Below are positions 53,439-62,870 of a stretch of 64,000 nucleotides of DNA, piece by piece. Where the stretch lies: positions 99,447-163,446 of the forward strand of contig JANXZO010000042.1 in NCBI GenBank assembly GCA_025355465.1, given 5' to 3'. A program made the translations under genes and the position numbers. Origin of the DNA: Bacteroidales bacterium (GTDB lineage Bacteria; Bacteroidota; Bacteroidia; Bacteroidales; FEN-979). A model generated the notes under the pieces. It did not search any database. It had not been told where the DNA came from and worked only from the letters and a program-made list of their open reading frames with translations. How positions within the stretch are numbered: the first letter of the stretch is position 1; each line of letters starts with the position of its first letter.

Positions 53439-54699
53439 AATACACGATCAGATATTTCTCTCCTCCTGCATGGCGGTTGCCTTCTTCCTGCCCGTCTACG
53501 GTCGCATTGTGCCCATTTTCATCGCCCTGATGTTTCTGAATTGGCTGATCGATGGCAGGTTCGTGAAAGCATTCGGACAGCTGTTCAGGGAAAAAACACG
53601 GTGGCAGATTCTCTCATTCGCTTTGCTTTACTTGCTTTACCTGGTGGGAATGAGCTGGTCGACCAACCACGACTACGGCTGGTTCGATCTCGAGGTTAAG
53701 CTGTCGTTGCTGATCTTCCCCCTGATATTTTCCACCCTGCCTTTGTCTTCGTTCACTTTCCGGAACAGGATCATGTGGAGCTTCGTTGCAGGATGTGTTA
53801 CGGGAACGCTGATCCTTCTTGGTCATGCCGCGTGGATGAAATTTTCTGAAAACACCTTAAATGCCTTTTATTACATCCCGCTCGGCTGGCAGTTCCATCC
53901 AAGCTATCTGTCGATGTACCTTAACCTGGCAGTCGGGTTTCTCCTGATCCGATACAGGGATGATGATATGGAGAGCCACCGGAAGCCATTGATCCTTGGC
54001 TTGTCGCTCCTTTTGATGGGCATGATCATGCTGCTTTCATCCAAAGCAGGCGTGCTGACCCTGGCGGCGGTCATGGTAGTAGTTGCAGCCGACTCATGGA
54101 CCGCTGACCGGAAACTATTTCCCGGGTTGACATTTTTGGGCATGCTGCTCCTGGTATTTGTGCTTGCCTACGCTTTGGCGCCCTACGCGTTTACACGATT
54201 TTCGGGGGTTACGCCGTCCCTGGCGAAGCAGCAGACCGAACTTCGCGTAGCTCCCGAAAGCAATGCCGACCGGGCAGCCATCTGGAAATCCTCCCTGGGG
54301 ATCATCAGAACTAATTTTCTGACCGGTGTCGGCACCGGGGATGTGAAAGATGAACTCTTGCACAGTTACACCACCGGCAGGATCTACCCGGCTTACAAAC
54401 TCAGGATGAATGCCCACAGTCAGTACTTGCAGACTTTCATCACCCTCGGGGTATCAGGATTCCTGGTGCTCGTGCTGATGATCCTGTTGCCGGCTCTTCG
54501 TGCCTTCCGCAGGCGGGATCTGGTTTACCTGCTGTTTCTTTTCCTCTTTTCTTTCAACATCCTCGTGGAATCGATGCTCGAAGAGCAGGCGGGTGTGATC
54601 TTCTACGCCTTCTTCAACATTGTTTTGTTTTCCATGCAAAAAAAAACGAGGACGCAAACTTTTACAAAACCGCCGATGTTGGTGCCTTTTGACTTCTGA
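53428..54699 (+). CDS. O-antigen ligase family protein
   Basis: This 423-residue membrane protein of about eleven helices is in the Wzy_C/O-antigen ligase family, which joins lipid-linked glycan to lipid A core or to other acceptors. The periplasmic loop holds ESNADRAAIWKSSLGIIR and MNAHSQYLQTFITLGVSGF; the latter with its His and Gly is the family hallmark. Ligase and polymerase forms (Wzy) look alike, so either function is possible. It overlaps the glycosyltransferase gene before it. The gap after it (54700-54882) shows nothing beyond AT-rich sequence. Confidence 0.87.
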   Translation: MRHKIHDQIFLSSCMAVAFFLPVYGRIVPIFIALMFLNWLIDGRFVKAFGQLFREKTRWQILSFALLYLLYLVGMSWSTNHDYGWFDLEVKLSLLIFPLIFSTLPLSSFTFRNRIMWSFVAGCVTGTLILLGHAAWMKFSENTLNAFYYIPLGWQFHPSYLSMYLNLAVGFLLIRYRDDDMESHRKPLILGLSLLLMGMIMLLSSKAGVLTLAAVMVVVAADSWTADRKLFPGLTFLGMLLLVFVLAYALAPYAFTRFSGVTPSLAKQQTELRVAPESNADRAAIWKSSLGIIRTNFLTGVGTGDVKDELLHSYTTGRIYPAYKLRMNAHSQYLQTFITLGVSGFLVLVLMILLPALRAFRRRDLVYLLFLFLFSFNILVESMLEEQAGVIFYAFFNIVLFSMQKKTRTQTFTKPPMLVPFDF

Positions 54700-54882
54700 C
54701 AATTAGTGCGGTAGCAGATTCCACAGCATTTTTCTTTTTTCTATCCATCGGGTGTTTAGCTCTCTTAATTCCTGGAGAACAGGTCAATGGAATTCTTATA
54801 AATTGTATTAACATATAAAGCGTGTGGATTTAGTTTCATAATTTTATCGGGGTGAATATCATTGATTTCTAAAATAATCTGA

Positions 54883-56805
54883 TTGAAGGTTCTGGTGTTG
54901 TTTCGAGTAGATCATTTATTCCAATTGTGTTTACTGATACTCATTCTGTTTTCATTTTCGTGTTCAAACAACAGTGAAAAAAGGCCGGCGGAGGAGAGAA
55001 GGTCTGCAGCAGACTATGATTCTTTAGGAAGATTTGACAGCCTGGTGAATCAATATAAAACTAGCAATCCGGAAATGGCCCGGGGGTTTGCTGAGAAGGC
55101 GCTGAAAATGGTTTCTGCCGGAAAAGATGAGCGATTCAATGCCAGGGTTTATCTGCTGGTCGGTAACTCCTGTTACCTGAATAATCCTGATACAGCCTAC
55201 CGGTATTACAAGCTGGCCCTGCAGTCGGCCATAATAGCCGGGTATGACTCAATCCGGCCCAGGATATTGTACAACCTGGCGATGTTATACGAGATTGCCT
55301 ACAACTATAAGGATGCGGTGAATCTGCTGGATTCGGCGCATAAAATGGCAAACAAACTAAAAGACCCTGTCACAGTTTCAAATTGTCTTAACAGCATAGG
55401 GAATATTGAAGCGGTCCTTGAAAATACCGAAAGGGCGATCACACTTTATATCCAGGCATTGAAAGTGGCCGAGGAGAATAATCTCCCGGTTCAAACGGGA
55501 GTTGCCCTTGGGAGTCTGGCGAGGGTCGAGAAGAACCCGATCAGAAGACAAGAGATGCAGGTACGGGCATTGAAAATACTTAAAAATCAACCGGGCACCA
55601 TGGAGCAGACGGGTTATCTTCTCATCAATATCGGAGATGATCTTAATCATCCGGATTCTGCCATTTCCTATTATAACGAGGCTATTGACATTGGCAATCG
55701 GGGACATCTGGCTGAAATTGAAATTGCGGCGCTTAATAACATGGCATACAGCTATGCGGAAAAATCCGATTATTCACAAGCCCTTGGCCTGATAACAACC
55801 AGGGCCATTCCTCTCGCGTTGCAGGAGGGGAAAACTGCCTGGTTGTCGACCCTGTACGACTCCTATGCAGATCTGCTGAACCAGGTTGGCAGGAGCGGGG
55901 AGGCCTACCTGTTCCAGAAAAAGGCCCTGGAGGCTTCAACCCGGGCCATAGGCGAACAGGCAGCCAACCAGCTTAGATTATTAAACACCCTGATTCAGAC
56001 GAGATCAAAAGAGATAAGAATTCTCGAACAGGATAATTTAATCGACCGTCAAAGCAAGAAGGTATTGCGGTTATCCTACATCGTTACCGGATTGATCGCC
56101 TTCGTTGTGCTGGTATCTCTGATATTGGTGCTGTTCATCCAGCGGAAGAACCTTCAGATCCAGCGGCAGAAGATCGAATCAGCAAAAACAGTGGCAAATC
56201 TTGAAGAGCAGGAGCAGGAGCGTTTGTCGATGCAGTTACACGATTTGATCCGTCCGATAAGAAGCGTAATGGTTGACCAGATCGGCCGGATGAAATTTTC
56301 CGATCCGCAGATCAAGCGCGAGCTGATGGGCCTCCTCGAAAAGATCATGGATTCACTGCGCAAACTCTCTCATCGCATGAATCCGGTGATGAGAAACAAG
56401 TTGACGCTCCCGGAACTTACCAAAGGGATAAAACAGGATTTTGAACTTTCATCGACTCTTTCCATCAAGATCACCCTGTTTCCGCCTGATCTGAAACTCT
56501 CCCCCTCCTGTTCCAACCATCTCTATTTTATTCTTCTTGAACTGCTTGCCAACGCGGATAAGCATATCGGCAGGGGGGAGGTTGAAATCTCGATATCATC
56601 CGAGTATGATAACCTGTATATTATTTACAGTGACAACGGTGGCGGTTTTGATCCGGCAATAGCCTCAGAAAGAGGTATGGGACTCACCCTGATACGTAAA
56701 AGGGTGGCCCTGATGGACGGAAGTGCAAATTTAACAACGGGGGGGGGGAAAGGCACAAACTGGATTATTACATTGCCGGCAAACGGTAATGTAATAATGG
56801 GTTAA
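54883..56805 (+). CDS. TPR-containing sensor histidine kinase
   Basis: This 640-residue kinase is membrane-bound. A lipoprotein-like signal (LFSFSC) is followed by TPR repeats (about 40-370, for example NILYNL-type helices and SISYYNEAIDIG), one helix (about 395-415), and a HisKA_3-type kinase. The phosphorylated His lies in ERLSMQLHDLIRPIRS (about residue 456). The ATPase has LLELLANADKHI, YSDNGGGFD and GMGLTLIRKRV. No ATG is in frame; TTG at 54883 follows a stop and is the likely start. A run of ten G (56739-56748) lies in the last part of the ATPase domain. The response regulator starts nine bases after the stop. Confidence 0.9.
   Translation: MKVLVLFRVDHLFQLCLLILILFSFSCSNNSEKRPAEERRSAADYDSLGRFDSLVNQYKTSNPEMARGFAEKALKMVSAGKDERFNARVYLLVGNSCYLNNPDTAYRYYKLALQSAIIAGYDSIRPRILYNLAMLYEIAYNYKDAVNLLDSAHKMANKLKDPVTVSNCLNSIGNIEAVLENTERAITLYIQALKVAEENNLPVQTGVALGSLARVEKNPIRRQEMQVRALKILKNQPGTMEQTGYLLINIGDDLNHPDSAISYYNEAIDIGNRGHLAEIEIAALNNMAYSYAEKSDYSQALGLITTRAIPLALQEGKTAWLSTLYDSYADLLNQVGRSGEAYLFQKKALEASTRAIGEQAANQLRLLNTLIQTRSKEIRILEQDNLIDRQSKKVLRLSYIVTGLIAFVVLVSLILVLFIQRKNLQIQRQKIESAKTVANLEEQEQERLSMQLHDLIRPIRSVMVDQIGRMKFSDPQIKRELMGLLEKIMDSLRKLSHRMNPVMRNKLTLPELTKGIKQDFELSSTLSIKITLFPPDLKLSPSCSNHLYFILLELLANADKHIGRGEVEISISSEYDNLYIIYSDNGGGFDPAIASERGMGLTLIRKRVALMDGSANLTTGGGKGTNWIITLPANGNVIMG
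56739..56748 (+). repeat. Homopolymer run of ten G inside the sensor kinase gene
   Basis: The run encodes three Gly codons and part of a Thr codon between LTT and KGTNWIITLP, in the last strand of the ATPase domain. It is the only such G run I noticed in the window. Confidence 0.9.
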
Positions 56806-56814
56806 TTTTGGGGT

Positions 56815-57447
56815 ATGGTAAAAATATTTGTCATCGAAGATCATGCACCGATCATTGTTGCCGGTTTACGCAACATGTTCCGCCCATCACGCGATCATAT
56901 TGAGATATCGGGTTCGGCTATAAATGTTCAAGAGGCATTAAAAAATCCTGAGCTGGCATTATCAGATATTATCATTCTCGATCTCTGGATACCCGGGGTT
57001 GATCCCGTCAATTCTATGAAGATATTGGGCGAACAGCGCCCGGGAATACCGATAATCATCTACACCTCCGAAGAGTTGCCCCTGTGGCAGCAAAAGATGA
57101 TGAAGGCGGGGGTAAAAGGATATATGCAAAAAAACTGCAGCCGCGAAGACCTGAAATCGGCCATCCTTCATGTAAAAAAAGGTGGTACCTGGTTTACCGG
57201 TCCCATGATGGTTGGCGATACGGAAAAAGAGGCTTTACCGGAGACGAAGGCCCTGCCGGAACTCTCCCCGGCAGAGAAGCAGATTATCGAACTCCTCATC
57301 AGTGGACTCCATCACCATGAAATTGCGGGGAGATTAAACATCTCCACCCCCAAAATAGATAAGATAATGACCCTCATCCGAAAAAGGTACAAATGTAAAA
57401 CGACGGTTGAGCTGGTAAATTTACTCTCCGACAACCACCTGCTGTAA
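56815..57447 (+). CDS. LuxR/NarL family response regulator
   Basis: This 210-residue regulator pairs with the kinase before it. The receiver domain (1-125) has the acidic pair in FVIEDH, the phosphorylated Asp in IIILDLWIPG (about residue 57), Thr in IIYTSEE and Lys in GYMQKN. The C-terminal LuxR helix-turn-helix (about 148-205) reads LSPAEKQIIELLISG and then IAGRLNISTPKIDKIM. The target genes are not known; the giant secreted protein gene 225 bases downstream is the first candidate. The start ATG is nine bases after the kinase stop. Confidence 0.93.
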   Translation: MVKIFVIEDHAPIIVAGLRNMFRPSRDHIEISGSAINVQEALKNPELALSDIIILDLWIPGVDPVNSMKILGEQRPGIPIIIYTSEELPLWQQKMMKAGVKGYMQKNCSREDLKSAILHVKKGGTWFTGPMMVGDTEKEALPETKALPELSPAEKQIIELLISGLHHHEIAGRLNISTPKIDKIMTLIRKRYKCKTTVELVNLLSDNHLL

Positions 57448-57672
57448 CCATTATTTCTGATTTATCCGCCAGCCGGTGCAAATCGGGTGTGGAAATTGGC
57501 GTGTAATTTTCTTTCAAAGGACTTTTGTTACTGCAAGTAAATCAATATCCTAAACTTTGATCCTGCCTGAAACCAGGGTAGAATTCTTCCAAAATCCGAT
57601 TCTTCTCTGCTATTGTTTAGCGAATTTCTATTCCGGAAATTGGACGCCGTCCAACCGATAAAAACCCCAGGT

Positions 57673-60600
57673 ATGAAAAACTCATTTTACCCAAATTGTA
57701 AACCTATAATACCAAATCTGATATTTCGTTTTGTCATATTGATTGTAATAACATTTCATTCCTGGATGTCAGGTTTTTCTCAACCTGAAGACAATTATTA
57801 TAGCATAATTACCAAAATGCAAACGTATTTTGATGCTCATCCTGCGTTGAAAAATAGCCAGGACGGAGAGTACGCCGCTTTCCAAAGGTGGTGTGCATTA
57901 TGGAAAAACAGGGTAGATGGTTTTGACCAAGATTCCTCCGGTAGTTTTAACATTGCACGACAAGCATGGCAGCAATATTTGTCAAATAAGGATCAATTTT
58001 CATCGTCGGTTGTCACCGGAGTTGACTGGAAGTGCATAGGGCCAAAATCTTTGACCTATCAGAATCTTGGTATGGTTGTGAGCATTTATGTAGATACAAT
58101 TAATGACAAGTCCAAGAACACCATTTACATTGGGTCTGCTACTTCCGGGATTTGGAAAACCACCGATGCAGGACAAAATTGGCATAATTGCACAGATGGT
58201 AGCGGGCTTGCGATTATTGGAGTAACGGATATCAAAGGAGATCCCACAAATGGAAATATTCTATATGCTACGATTGGAGGAGTTTACATGGGTAGAAACT
58301 ATAGTGATGGAATCGGAATATTAAAGTCTGAAAACAAGGGAGTTACATGGGAAATAATATACCCTAAGGATCAGAATCATCATATGTCTGTTAATAAACT
58401 CCTGCTTGATCCAACAGATAGTCAAATTATTTATGCTTGTATTGACGATATTTTGATAAGATCAATTAATGGTGGGGAGGATTGGGATACAATTTTTAAA
58501 ACCCCAAGAGACCCGGAGTTTCTAACTAATTACGAGGTTAGAAACATCAGAGATATTGAATTTAAACCTTTTGATCGCAATATTCTCTATGTTGGAACAG
58601 ATGATCAAGCTCCCTGGGGATGTCATTTTAAAGCGCAAGTCTGGAAATTGTCAAATATCACAGCTCAAGACACGAGTCAGATTATTAAATCAAGGATGGA
58701 CCAACTATTTCCATTCCCTGACTCTATTAGAACAGACCGATTTGAGATTGCTGTGACCCCAGCCGACCCTGAGGCAATCTTTGTTGAATGTGCAACAATA
58801 AAACGCGACACCATTAACGTGGACACCTCGAGAGTTTGCCTCTTCAAATTTGATGGTAATTCATGGAAGCTAAGACTTCATACAGAGACAAACAAAGTAC
58901 AGCTGGAGGGACTTGGATTGTATAAGAATACGTTATTAGTGTCCCCCAAAGACACCAACATATTGTACATCGGAGGTAATTTTTTAATAAAATTCAATCA
59001 ATTGCATTTTTCACGTTTTCAACCTTTATACCCAGGTTTAGAGCATAATAACGTTTACCATATTGATACACGGTTTGCATTAATTGCAGGCGCAAGCAAA
59101 ATAGCGGACACTGGTAGTAATGACATACTTTTTGTCGGTAACGACGGCGGGATTTCAAGAAGTTTAAATGGTGGAGCGAGTTGGGAAAGCCTCAATGGCA
59201 ATGGATTGTCAATAACCCAGTTTTGGGGTTTGGGTGGATTGAAAACAGATACCAATACATTTGCATGTGGTTCTCAGGATAACTGCATGTTTATTTATAA
59301 TAAAAATTTAACGCAAAATTGGCAAAATCCCACAATGATTGGCGGTGATTGCGGGGATGTGGTCTTTGATCCATTTTACCCGTCAATTTTTAACTTTTCT
59401 CAATGGGGATCAGGTTCAACACTAATTCGCTATGATACAATCGGGCAAGCAGGACCGCCCCAAACAATACATCATTCGACGGGTGAGCCAACCCAAAGCA
59501 GTGGACGTGCACCAATTATTTTAAATCCTATAAATAAAAAATCACTTTACTGGGGATTTCATCACCTATACAGGACATCAGACAGGGGTATAAATAAAAC
59601 ACAGATATTTATTGACACAACAAATAATAATCAGGCGATTGATGCTTTTTGTATTTCTCCATCTGACACTTGCCGGATATTTGCTTCCTTCCCCAGATAT
59701 ACTGAAACAAGGTTGATTAGAAGTAGTTTCCAGAATGGATCCTATTCCTGGGACAACCTTACATCACATTTGGCTGAATATTCAAACTACTACGACATCA
59801 CGGCAATTGAAGTGAGTCCTACGAATTCAGATTCGGTTTGGATTGGGTTTGGTGGTTTTCTTCACAATGGAGATAACCAGCGAATAATGTTATCGACAGA
59901 CGGTGGAGAGCAATGGCAAAAGGATTATTCGGTTGGATTGCCAAACATGCCCGTGAACTGTATCAAATTTACCAATTGGGGCGGCAGAATATTTGTGGGA
60001 ACTGATGTGGGTGTATTCTACCGTGACAGAACTATGTCGCGCTGGCAACCATTTAATGTAGGGTTACCTCAATGTATTGTAACTGATCTCGAAATTAATG
60101 AAAATGAGCAGATAATAAGAGCTGCAACGTTTGGTCGTGGAATCTATGAAGCCTCCCTGAACTGTCTTTATAAGGATGAGCCATATGTATTAAATCAAAA
60201 TCAAACCTGGAGTAATGACACTGTACTGGAAAATAGTGTTTACATCGACTCGTCATATACACTAACGATACACTGTAGGGTTGAATTCCCTCCATCGGCC
60301 AAAATATATGTTAAGCAGGGAGGAAAACTCATTGTTGATAGCGGCTTTCTGACCAGTCATTGCTCAAATATGTGGCAGGGGATTGAAGTATGGGGCCGTA
60401 GCAAGATCCCTCAGAATCTTCCCTACCAGGGACTTGTTTGTATCAAACGCAATTCGGTAATTGAAAATGCAAGGATCGGGATCACAACTTGCCAAAAAAA
60501 TGCGGCCGGAGAATTTGTCGGTAATACAACCGGAGGGATCATTGTAGCCCAGAACTGCTATTTCAGGAATAACTACAAGGCCATTGAATACGTCTCGTAT

Positions 60601-62823
60601 CCCCACACGGTTGTCGGCGAACTGCTTAATGTAACTTTTGAAACAACAGCTCCGCTGATTGACGGGATAAGCTATCCTTCCGAGTTAGTAAGTCTATACG
60701 AGGTAAATGGAGTATATTTTAAAGGGTGCAAATTTATCAACCGCACCTCTTCTTATGATACCATTCCCACCGACCGCAAAGGAACCGGTATCTACAGCAT
60801 CAGCAGCACATTTGCGGTAAATAAATGGACCATTTGTCCTCAACCTGTCGTGCCATGTCCTGCACCGATCGATCTTTCTTCTTCCTTCACAGGTCTCTTT
60901 TATGGGATCAAAGCAATAGACTTCAATTCAGGCAACCATGTCAATATATCTAAAACAAATTTTAACAATAATTACCGCGGGATATACCTGGGAAGCCTGA
61001 CCTATCCTGTAATAACCCAGGACACCTTCAGTATCCCCAAGGGAGTGGTCGGTTTTCCGTCCACCAGGGACACTTGTTACGGATTATACCTGGATCGTTG
61101 CTCCCTCTATAAAGTGGAGGAGGACAGTTTACGATTGACAGATAATGGGTTGACCAATACCTCAACAAAAACGGTGGGCATTATTGTGAACAATTCGGGT
61201 AAAGACGTGAATGAGATCTATAACAACCATTTTAACAAGGTTAAATTTGGAATCATTGCACAAAATCTAAACCGGAATATTTACGATACAACCGGTCTGT
61301 GTATCAAGTGCAATGATTTCTCAAACACCTCATGGGATATTGTTGTTGACCAGGAGTTTAACAACCCCGATTGGGGAATCGCACGAAACCAGGGATGGAA
61401 AAGACTACTATCAGATCCTGCAGGGAATACATTTTCCCAAAGCCATATAGGTGGATCCATTGTTCAATTTGCAGACATTAATAATCAAAATGCATTAATA
61501 AATTATTACTACCACTCTAAGACTTCTACCTATAAGCGAGTTTATCCGACCTATTCAGATACGGTAACTCCGAAAGTAATTTTGAAACGAACTGCGCTTC
61601 CTTATTGGACTAAATTATCGGCTTGTCCTTCAAAAATATCTAATGGTAATGGCACTTCATTTCAGACAAATCTAAAACAGCAATTGACAGAAGTAAAACA
61701 ATTCATTGATTCAATTTCGATTACTTTGAATAATCTTACAGATGGAGGAAATACATTAGGTTTGAACTCAACCGTCGCATCCAGCACTCCCTCTGATTCT
61801 TCACAATTAAGGCAAACTTTGTTAAATAGTTCTCCCTATCTTTCTGATACAGTAATGAAATCGGCAATTCAAAAGGATGATGTGCTTAACAATGAGATGA
61901 TCCGGGATATCCTGGTCGCCAATCCCCAGGCCCCTAAATCCGAAGGGGTGATGGAGCAATTGAACAATCGTGCGGTCACAATGCCCGATTCCCTGCTCAC
62001 GGAGATTCAGAACGGAATTGATATAATGAGTGCAAAAGACTCCCTGGGAGCCGAACTCTATAATCATTTGCAAGCGAGATCAGCAATTTTAAACCAGCTG
62101 GTAACTCTTTATAAAAGCGATACCGTGAATCCGGATGCCTCCCATGATAGTTTGATCTCACTATTGTATAATGAAAAAACCCTTTCCGCTAGATACCTGC
62201 TTGCCTTTGAATACCTGAAAGCAAAGGATACCGTATGTGCACATAATGTGCTGATAAATATTCCAACCACATTTAATCTGGATAACCGGGATCTGAATCT
62301 TCATGGGAATTATCTTGCTTATTTTTATATAATGAATGAGTTGGCTGCTCAGGAAAAATCAATATTTGAAATGAGCCCGGAACAGTTAGCAAAAGCACAA
62401 ACCTTAATGCTTACGGCTGGGGATCCCGTGCAATCTTTGGCAAGAAACATCCTGATCGCACATAAACTGAGCAACTATGAAGAAACGGTCATATTTCCGG
62501 ATGTAACAAAATCCACAAAAGAGCGGCTACGTTTCATTAAAACAGGGAAGATTAAGGAAATGGGGTATATGAAAATCTATCCCAATCCGGCCAAGCAATT
62601 CATCATAGTTGAATATGACCTGAACGAAAAGTTCAAATCAGGCCAGGAGGCCGGGATTTTTATTACCAATGCGGAGGGTAAAAGGATTGAAAATAAATTT
62701 GTTTCCAAACAAAAAGACCAGATATCGGTTATAACCTCATCCCTTCCCGTTGGAATGTATATCTGCACTCTTTCCGTTAATGGGAAGACTTTGGAATCCC
62801 AAAAATTTATTATAACTGACTAA
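57673..62823 (+). CDS. Large multidomain T9SS type A sorting domain protein
   Basis: This 1716-residue protein is exported to the cell surface. It starts at ATG 57673 with a long signal peptide ending in MSGFSQ. Residues 45-830 form one or two beta-propellers of sortilin/BNR type, with Asp boxes such as KTTDAGQNWH, KSENKGVTWE, SLNGGASWES and STDGGEQWQ. Residues about 850-1265 look like a right-handed beta-helix (NSVIENARIGI, NNYKAIEYV, NNYRGIYLG). A helical region follows (about 1330-1600). The sorting domain begins near 1631 (MKIYPNPAKQFI) and ends LESQKFIITD. The DNA is AT-rich in parts and changes with the domains. An upstream TTG at 57613 is rejected. Its ligand is unknown. Confidence 0.9.
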   Translation: MKNSFYPNCKPIIPNLIFRFVILIVITFHSWMSGFSQPEDNYYSIITKMQTYFDAHPALKNSQDGEYAAFQRWCALWKNRVDGFDQDSSGSFNIARQAWQQYLSNKDQFSSSVVTGVDWKCIGPKSLTYQNLGMVVSIYVDTINDKSKNTIYIGSATSGIWKTTDAGQNWHNCTDGSGLAIIGVTDIKGDPTNGNILYATIGGVYMGRNYSDGIGILKSENKGVTWEIIYPKDQNHHMSVNKLLLDPTDSQIIYACIDDILIRSINGGEDWDTIFKTPRDPEFLTNYEVRNIRDIEFKPFDRNILYVGTDDQAPWGCHFKAQVWKLSNITAQDTSQIIKSRMDQLFPFPDSIRTDRFEIAVTPADPEAIFVECATIKRDTINVDTSRVCLFKFDGNSWKLRLHTETNKVQLEGLGLYKNTLLVSPKDTNILYIGGNFLIKFNQLHFSRFQPLYPGLEHNNVYHIDTRFALIAGASKIADTGSNDILFVGNDGGISRSLNGGASWESLNGNGLSITQFWGLGGLKTDTNTFACGSQDNCMFIYNKNLTQNWQNPTMIGGDCGDVVFDPFYPSIFNFSQWGSGSTLIRYDTIGQAGPPQTIHHSTGEPTQSSGRAPIILNPINKKSLYWGFHHLYRTSDRGINKTQIFIDTTNNNQAIDAFCISPSDTCRIFASFPRYTETRLIRSSFQNGSYSWDNLTSHLAEYSNYYDITAIEVSPTNSDSVWIGFGGFLHNGDNQRIMLSTDGGEQWQKDYSVGLPNMPVNCIKFTNWGGRIFVGTDVGVFYRDRTMSRWQPFNVGLPQCIVTDLEINENEQIIRAATFGRGIYEASLNCLYKDEPYVLNQNQTWSNDTVLENSVYIDSSYTLTIHCRVEFPPSAKIYVKQGGKLIVDSGFLTSHCSNMWQGIEVWGRSKIPQNLPYQGLVCIKRNSVIENARIGITTCQKNAAGEFVGNTTGGIIVAQNCYFRNNYKAIEYVSYPHTVVGELLNVTFETTAPLIDGISYPSELVSLYEVNGVYFKGCKFINRTSSYDTIPTDRKGTGIYSISSTFAVNKWTICPQPVVPCPAPIDLSSSFTGLFYGIKAIDFNSGNHVNISKTNFNNNYRGIYLGSLTYPVITQDTFSIPKGVVGFPSTRDTCYGLYLDRCSLYKVEEDSLRLTDNGLTNTSTKTVGIIVNNSGKDVNEIYNNHFNKVKFGIIAQNLNRNIYDTTGLCIKCNDFSNTSWDIVVDQEFNNPDWGIARNQGWKRLLSDPAGNTFSQSHIGGSIVQFADINNQNALINYYYHSKTSTYKRVYPTYSDTVTPKVILKRTALPYWTKLSACPSKISNGNGTSFQTNLKQQLTEVKQFIDSISITLNNLTDGGNTLGLNSTVASSTPSDSSQLRQTLLNSSPYLSDTVMKSAIQKDDVLNNEMIRDILVANPQAPKSEGVMEQLNNRAVTMPDSLLTEIQNGIDIMSAKDSLGAELYNHLQARSAILNQLVTLYKSDTVNPDASHDSLISLLYNEKTLSARYLLAFEYLKAKDTVCAHNVLINIPTTFNLDNRDLNLHGNYLAYFYIMNELAAQEKSIFEMSPEQLAKAQTLMLTAGDPVQSLARNILIAHKLSNYEETVIFPDVTKSTKERLRFIKTGKIKEMGYMKIYPNPAKQFIIVEYDLNEKFKSGQEAGIFITNAEGKRIENKFVSKQKDQISVITSSLPVGMYICTLSVNGKTLESQKFIITD

Positions 62824-62829
62824 TTTTAT

Positions 62830-62837
62830 TAACTTTG
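62830..62837 (+). promoter_or_regulatory. Promoter -7 element of the gene at the right window edge
   Basis: TAACTTTG matches TAnnTTTG and begins seven bases after the stop of the giant T9SS protein, 12 bases before the first possible ATG (62850) and 33 before the second (62871). Confidence 0.5.
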
Positions 62838-62870
62838 ATTTCCCGGATTATGATCTCTTGTCATGTTATT

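Noticed and set aside
56803..56810. TAATTTTG as a promoter for the response regulator
   Set aside because: It overlaps the kinase stop and ends only four bases before the ATG, so transcription would start inside the gene. No -33 element at the right spacing. Probably chance.
57613..57672. TTG at 57613 as the start of the giant T9SS protein
   Set aside because: It adds 20 hydrophilic residues ahead of a good signal peptide; ATG 57673 is better.
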